Below are positions 7,045 through 8,463 of a stretch of 8,463 nt of DNA, piece by piece (position 1 is the stretch's first letter; each line of letters begins with the position of its first letter). A program made the position numbers and the translations under genes. Source of the stretch: Hungatella sp. UBA3147 (GTDB lineage Bacteria; Bacillota; Clostridia; Lachnospirales; Lachnospiraceae); NCBI GenBank assembly GCA_002365025.1, contig DEYX01000124.1, positions 1-8,463 on the forward strand, read 5' to 3'. The notes under the pieces are model-generated. The model did no database searches. It saw nothing but the letters and a program-made list of their open reading frames with translations, and was not told where the DNA came from.

Positions 7045-7073
7045 ATTATATTTGAAAATAACAATAAAATAAA
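7045..7073 (-). promoter_or_regulatory. Candidate promoter of the yeiH-like gene
   Basis: On the - strand a perfect TATAAT (7045-7050) has a weak TTTATT (7068-7073) 17 bases upstream. The start would be near 7038, about 23 bases before the gene. A good -10 with a poor -35 is what is expected of a promoter that needs an activator such as the adjacent LysR protein. The region is very AT-rich, so chance matches are possible. Confidence 0.5.
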
Positions 7074-7089
7074 ATTATTTATATTTATT
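7063..7089. promoter_or_regulatory. AT-rich imperfect palindrome, candidate LysR operator
   Basis: The 27-base segment between the divergent genes is an imperfect inverted repeat centred on 7076: AATAAA (7063-7068) mirrors TTTATT (7084-7089), and 10 of 13 arm positions pair. LysR-type regulators bind interrupted dyads containing T-N11-A in such intergenic regions, and this one overlaps the candidate -35 of the transporter gene. Because it consists almost only of A and T, its information content is low. Confidence 0.35.
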
Positions 7090-7143
7090 AAATCATAATT
7101 ATATGTTATGGTTAAGGGAGCAACTGAAAGGAGAAAATAACTC

Positions 7144-8031
7144 ATGTTGGATTTTCGAATTGATACTTTTCTTGCGGTATGCCGTTATATGAATTTTACA
7201 AAGGCAGCCAGTGAACTTCATATCACCCAGCCTGCGGTATCCCATCATATCCATTACTTAGAGAACAAATATGGGGTCAGATTGTTTGAATACAATGGGA
7301 AAAAGATAAATCTGACGGAGGCGGGAAAAGTTTTTTTATCTGCTGCCATAACCATGAAGGACGATGAACTGCATTTAAAGAAGATCTTGGAGCAGCAATC
7401 AGGAAAAGGCGGGAGACTGGTGTTTGGCGCTACCATGACCATAGGAGAGTACGTGATGCCGGAAGCGCTGACGAGATTTCTTCATGTTTATCCAGGGACA
7501 GCGGTTCAGATGGTGGTTGGAGATACCAGGGAGCTGCTTGGAAAATTGAATGACGGGGAGATAGAATTCGCTTTGGTGGAGGGCTTTTTCCAGAAAAAAG
7601 AATATGATTTTTTGGTTTTTGCTACGGAGCCGTTTGCCGCTGTCTGCGCGCCGGATTATGTGTTTTGCCGGAAAACCATAAAAGTGGAGGATCTTCTTGG
7701 GGAGAGGCTGTTTATCCGGGAACCTGGTTCCGGAACCAGATATGTCTTTGAACGGTATCTGGAAGGAAAGAATTTACTGCTTCATGATTTTCCGAATTTA
7801 ATGGAAATCAGCAACATTGGCGCCATGAAACAAATGGTGGCAAAAGGGCAGGGAATCACATTTCTTTATGAAGCTGCTGTTAAGGAAGAATTAGACAGGG
7901 GCGTTTTAAAAAGAATTGAATTGGAAGATTTTCAGCTGACACATGATTTTACATTCATATGGAGAAAGGGAAGCATTTATAAATCCTATTATAAAGAGAT
8001 GTTTGACATCCTACATGGAAACGAAGGCTGA
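7144..8031 (+). CDS. LysR-type transcriptional regulator
   Basis: This is a 295-residue LysR-family regulator of normal length. The N-terminal winged helix-turn-helix is clear: FTKAASELHITQPAVSHHIHYLENKYGVRLFEY at 18-50, with the recognition helix around 28-37. A linker helix (about 60-85) leads to a periplasmic-binding-protein-like effector domain (about 90-290) starting with RLVFGATMTIGEYVMPEALTRF. AAAGGAGA lies 9 bases before the ATG. The gene is divergent from the yeiH-like transporter with a 128-base shared region, so the transporter is its most likely target, and autoregulation is also likely. The pairing resembles E. coli yeiE/yeiH and similar sulfur-related pairs; the effector (sulfite, sulfate or another small anion) cannot be read from the sequence. 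No clear terminator follows it. Confidence 0.95.
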   Translation: MLDFRIDTFLAVCRYMNFTKAASELHITQPAVSHHIHYLENKYGVRLFEYNGKKINLTEAGKVFLSAAITMKDDELHLKKILEQQSGKGGRLVFGATMTIGEYVMPEALTRFLHVYPGTAVQMVVGDTRELLGKLNDGEIEFALVEGFFQKKEYDFLVFATEPFAAVCAPDYVFCRKTIKVEDLLGERLFIREPGSGTRYVFERYLEGKNLLLHDFPNLMEISNIGAMKQMVAKGQGITFLYEAAVKEELDRGVLKRIELEDFQLTHDFTFIWRKGSIYKSYYKEMFDILHGNEG

Positions 8032-8182
8032 GAATGACATCTTTCACCCCTCGTTTTGCGGATCAAGGGAACATATCGTCATATCCCCTCGATTCATCAG
8101 GGCATAAAAATGGCGGAAATTCCCTTAAAATCCAGGTTTCTTAAAGAGATAGGAAAAAATGAAAAAAATTGACAAAAAAGTG

Positions 8183-8211
8183 TTGACAATTAATACAATT
8201 AATATTATACT
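8183..8211 (+). promoter_or_regulatory. Strong sigma-A promoter of the tRNA cluster
   Basis: A consensus TTGACA (8183-8188) is followed after exactly 17 bases by TATACT (8206-8211), five of six matches to TATAAT. The start would be near 8218, giving a leader of about 49 bases before tRNA-Val. A second TTGACA occurs 14 bases earlier (8169-8174) but has no convincing -10 at the right distance. Near-consensus promoters are typical of stable RNA operons. Confidence 0.85.
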
Positions 8212-8266
8212 AATGAGGCAGTCGGGAACGAGAGAAAAAATCGAGCTTCTGACCAAGGAAAGTACT

Positions 8267-8339
8267 GGGATCTTAGCTCAGCTGGGAGAGCATCTGCCTT
8301 ACAAGCAGAGGGTCACAGGTTCGAGCCCTGTACGGCTCA
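8267..8339 (+). tRNA. tRNA-Val (anticodon TAC), with a poorly paired acceptor stem
   Basis: The D arm (GCTC 8276-8279 with GAGC 8288-8291), anticodon arm (TCTGC 8293-8297 with GCAGA 8305-8309, loop CTTACAA), anticodon TAC (8300-8302) and T arm (ACAGG 8315-8319 with CCTGT 8327-8331, loop TTCGAGC) are all perfect, and the discriminator is A8339. CCA is not encoded. The acceptor stem is odd. GGGATCT (8267-8273) faces ACGGCTC (8332-8338), giving only three Watson-Crick pairs, two G.U pairs, and mismatches A8270/G8335 and C8272/C8333. The body identifies it as valine; whether the gene is fully functional is uncertain. Confidence 0.85.
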
Positions 8340-8346
8340 TATTTTT

Positions 8347-8428
8347 GCGGGTGTGGCGGAATTGGCAGACGCACTAGATTTAGGATCTAGCGCCTTACGG
8401 CGTGGGGGTTCAAGTCCCTTCACCCGCA
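8347..8428 (+). tRNA. tRNA-Leu (anticodon TAG)
   Basis: The acceptor stem GCGGGTG (8347-8353) pairs perfectly with CACCCGC (8421-8427), with discriminator A8428 and no encoded CCA. The anticodon stem CTAGA/TCTAG encloses TTTAGGA with anticodon TAG at 8381-8383. The long variable arm (CGCC-TTAC-GGCG) marks a class II tRNA, as expected for leucine. The T loop is TTCAAGT, and its stem includes two G.U pairs. It lies 7 bases after tRNA-Val and is probably cotranscribed with it. Confidence 0.96.
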
Positions 8429-8443
8429 TTACATTTTTTTCAA

Positions 8444-8463
8444 GCGGAAGTAGTTCAGTGGTA
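8444..8463 (+). tRNA. tRNA-Gly, 5' end only (cut by window edge)
   Basis: The last 20 bases, GCGGAAG then TAGTTCAGTGGTA, match the acceptor 5' strand and D arm typical of bacterial tRNA-Gly. The anticodon lies outside the window, so identity rests on the 5' end alone. The spacing (15 bases after tRNA-Leu) fits a continuing tRNA operon. Confidence 0.7.

Noticed and set aside
8065..8126. Inverted repeat AAGGGAA/TTCCCTT after the LysR gene, considered as a terminator
   Set aside because: The arms are only 7 bp, about 48 bases apart, and not followed by a convincing T-run. A nearer hairpin (AGGG...CCCT with ATAT/ATAT, about 8066-8089) is also imperfect and lacks a T-tract.
8159..8377. A 72-codon + strand open frame containing LAQLGEHLPYKQRVTGSSP
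   Set aside because: That peptide is the translation of the tRNA-Val gene, a well-known false protein. The frame runs through the tRNA promoter and into tRNA-Leu.

Overview
The window looks like a chromosomal stretch from a spore-forming, low-to-moderate GC member of the Clostridia, most likely a Lachnospiraceae/Lachnoclostridium-type organism. This is inferred from the cotJABC spore-coat genes, the AGGAGG-type ribosome binding sites, the clostridial-looking CarAB sequences and the tRNA sequences without encoded CCA. The species cannot be fixed from the sequence alone.

Layout, left to right. (1) The 3' end of carA and a complete carB on the + strand encode carbamoyl-phosphate synthase for arginine and pyrimidine synthesis; the two genes share one base (TAATG). 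(2) A near-perfect hairpin with A/T tracts on both sides separates carB from the convergent cotJABC operon on the - strand. That operon has one-base TAATG overlaps at both internal junctions and a good match to a sigma-E (mother-cell) promoter. (3) Divergent from cotJ, with its own sigma-A-like promoter, lies a 308-residue NYN-domain protein with two C-terminal OST-HTH/LOTUS repeats, a probable RNase or RNA-binding protein. (4) A second two-way hairpin separates it from a convergent YeiH-family membrane transporter on the - strand. (5) Divergent from yeiH is a LysR-type regulator, the usual arrangement of a regulator and its target. (6) A strong consensus promoter then drives a tRNA cluster: tRNA-Val(TAC), tRNA-Leu(TAG) and the first 20 bases of a probable tRNA-Gly, continuing past the right edge.

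Four units are therefore arranged as two convergent pairs, each sharing a terminator, and two divergent pairs, each sharing an intergenic control region. No mobile element, CRISPR array, integrase or phage gene is visible. The items most worth a second look are the poorly paired acceptor stem of tRNA-Val, the Cys-x-Cys motifs in both small CotJ proteins, the intact dimanganese ligand set in CotJC, and the NYN/LOTUS protein beside a spore-coat operon. I see no clearly new multi-gene system.
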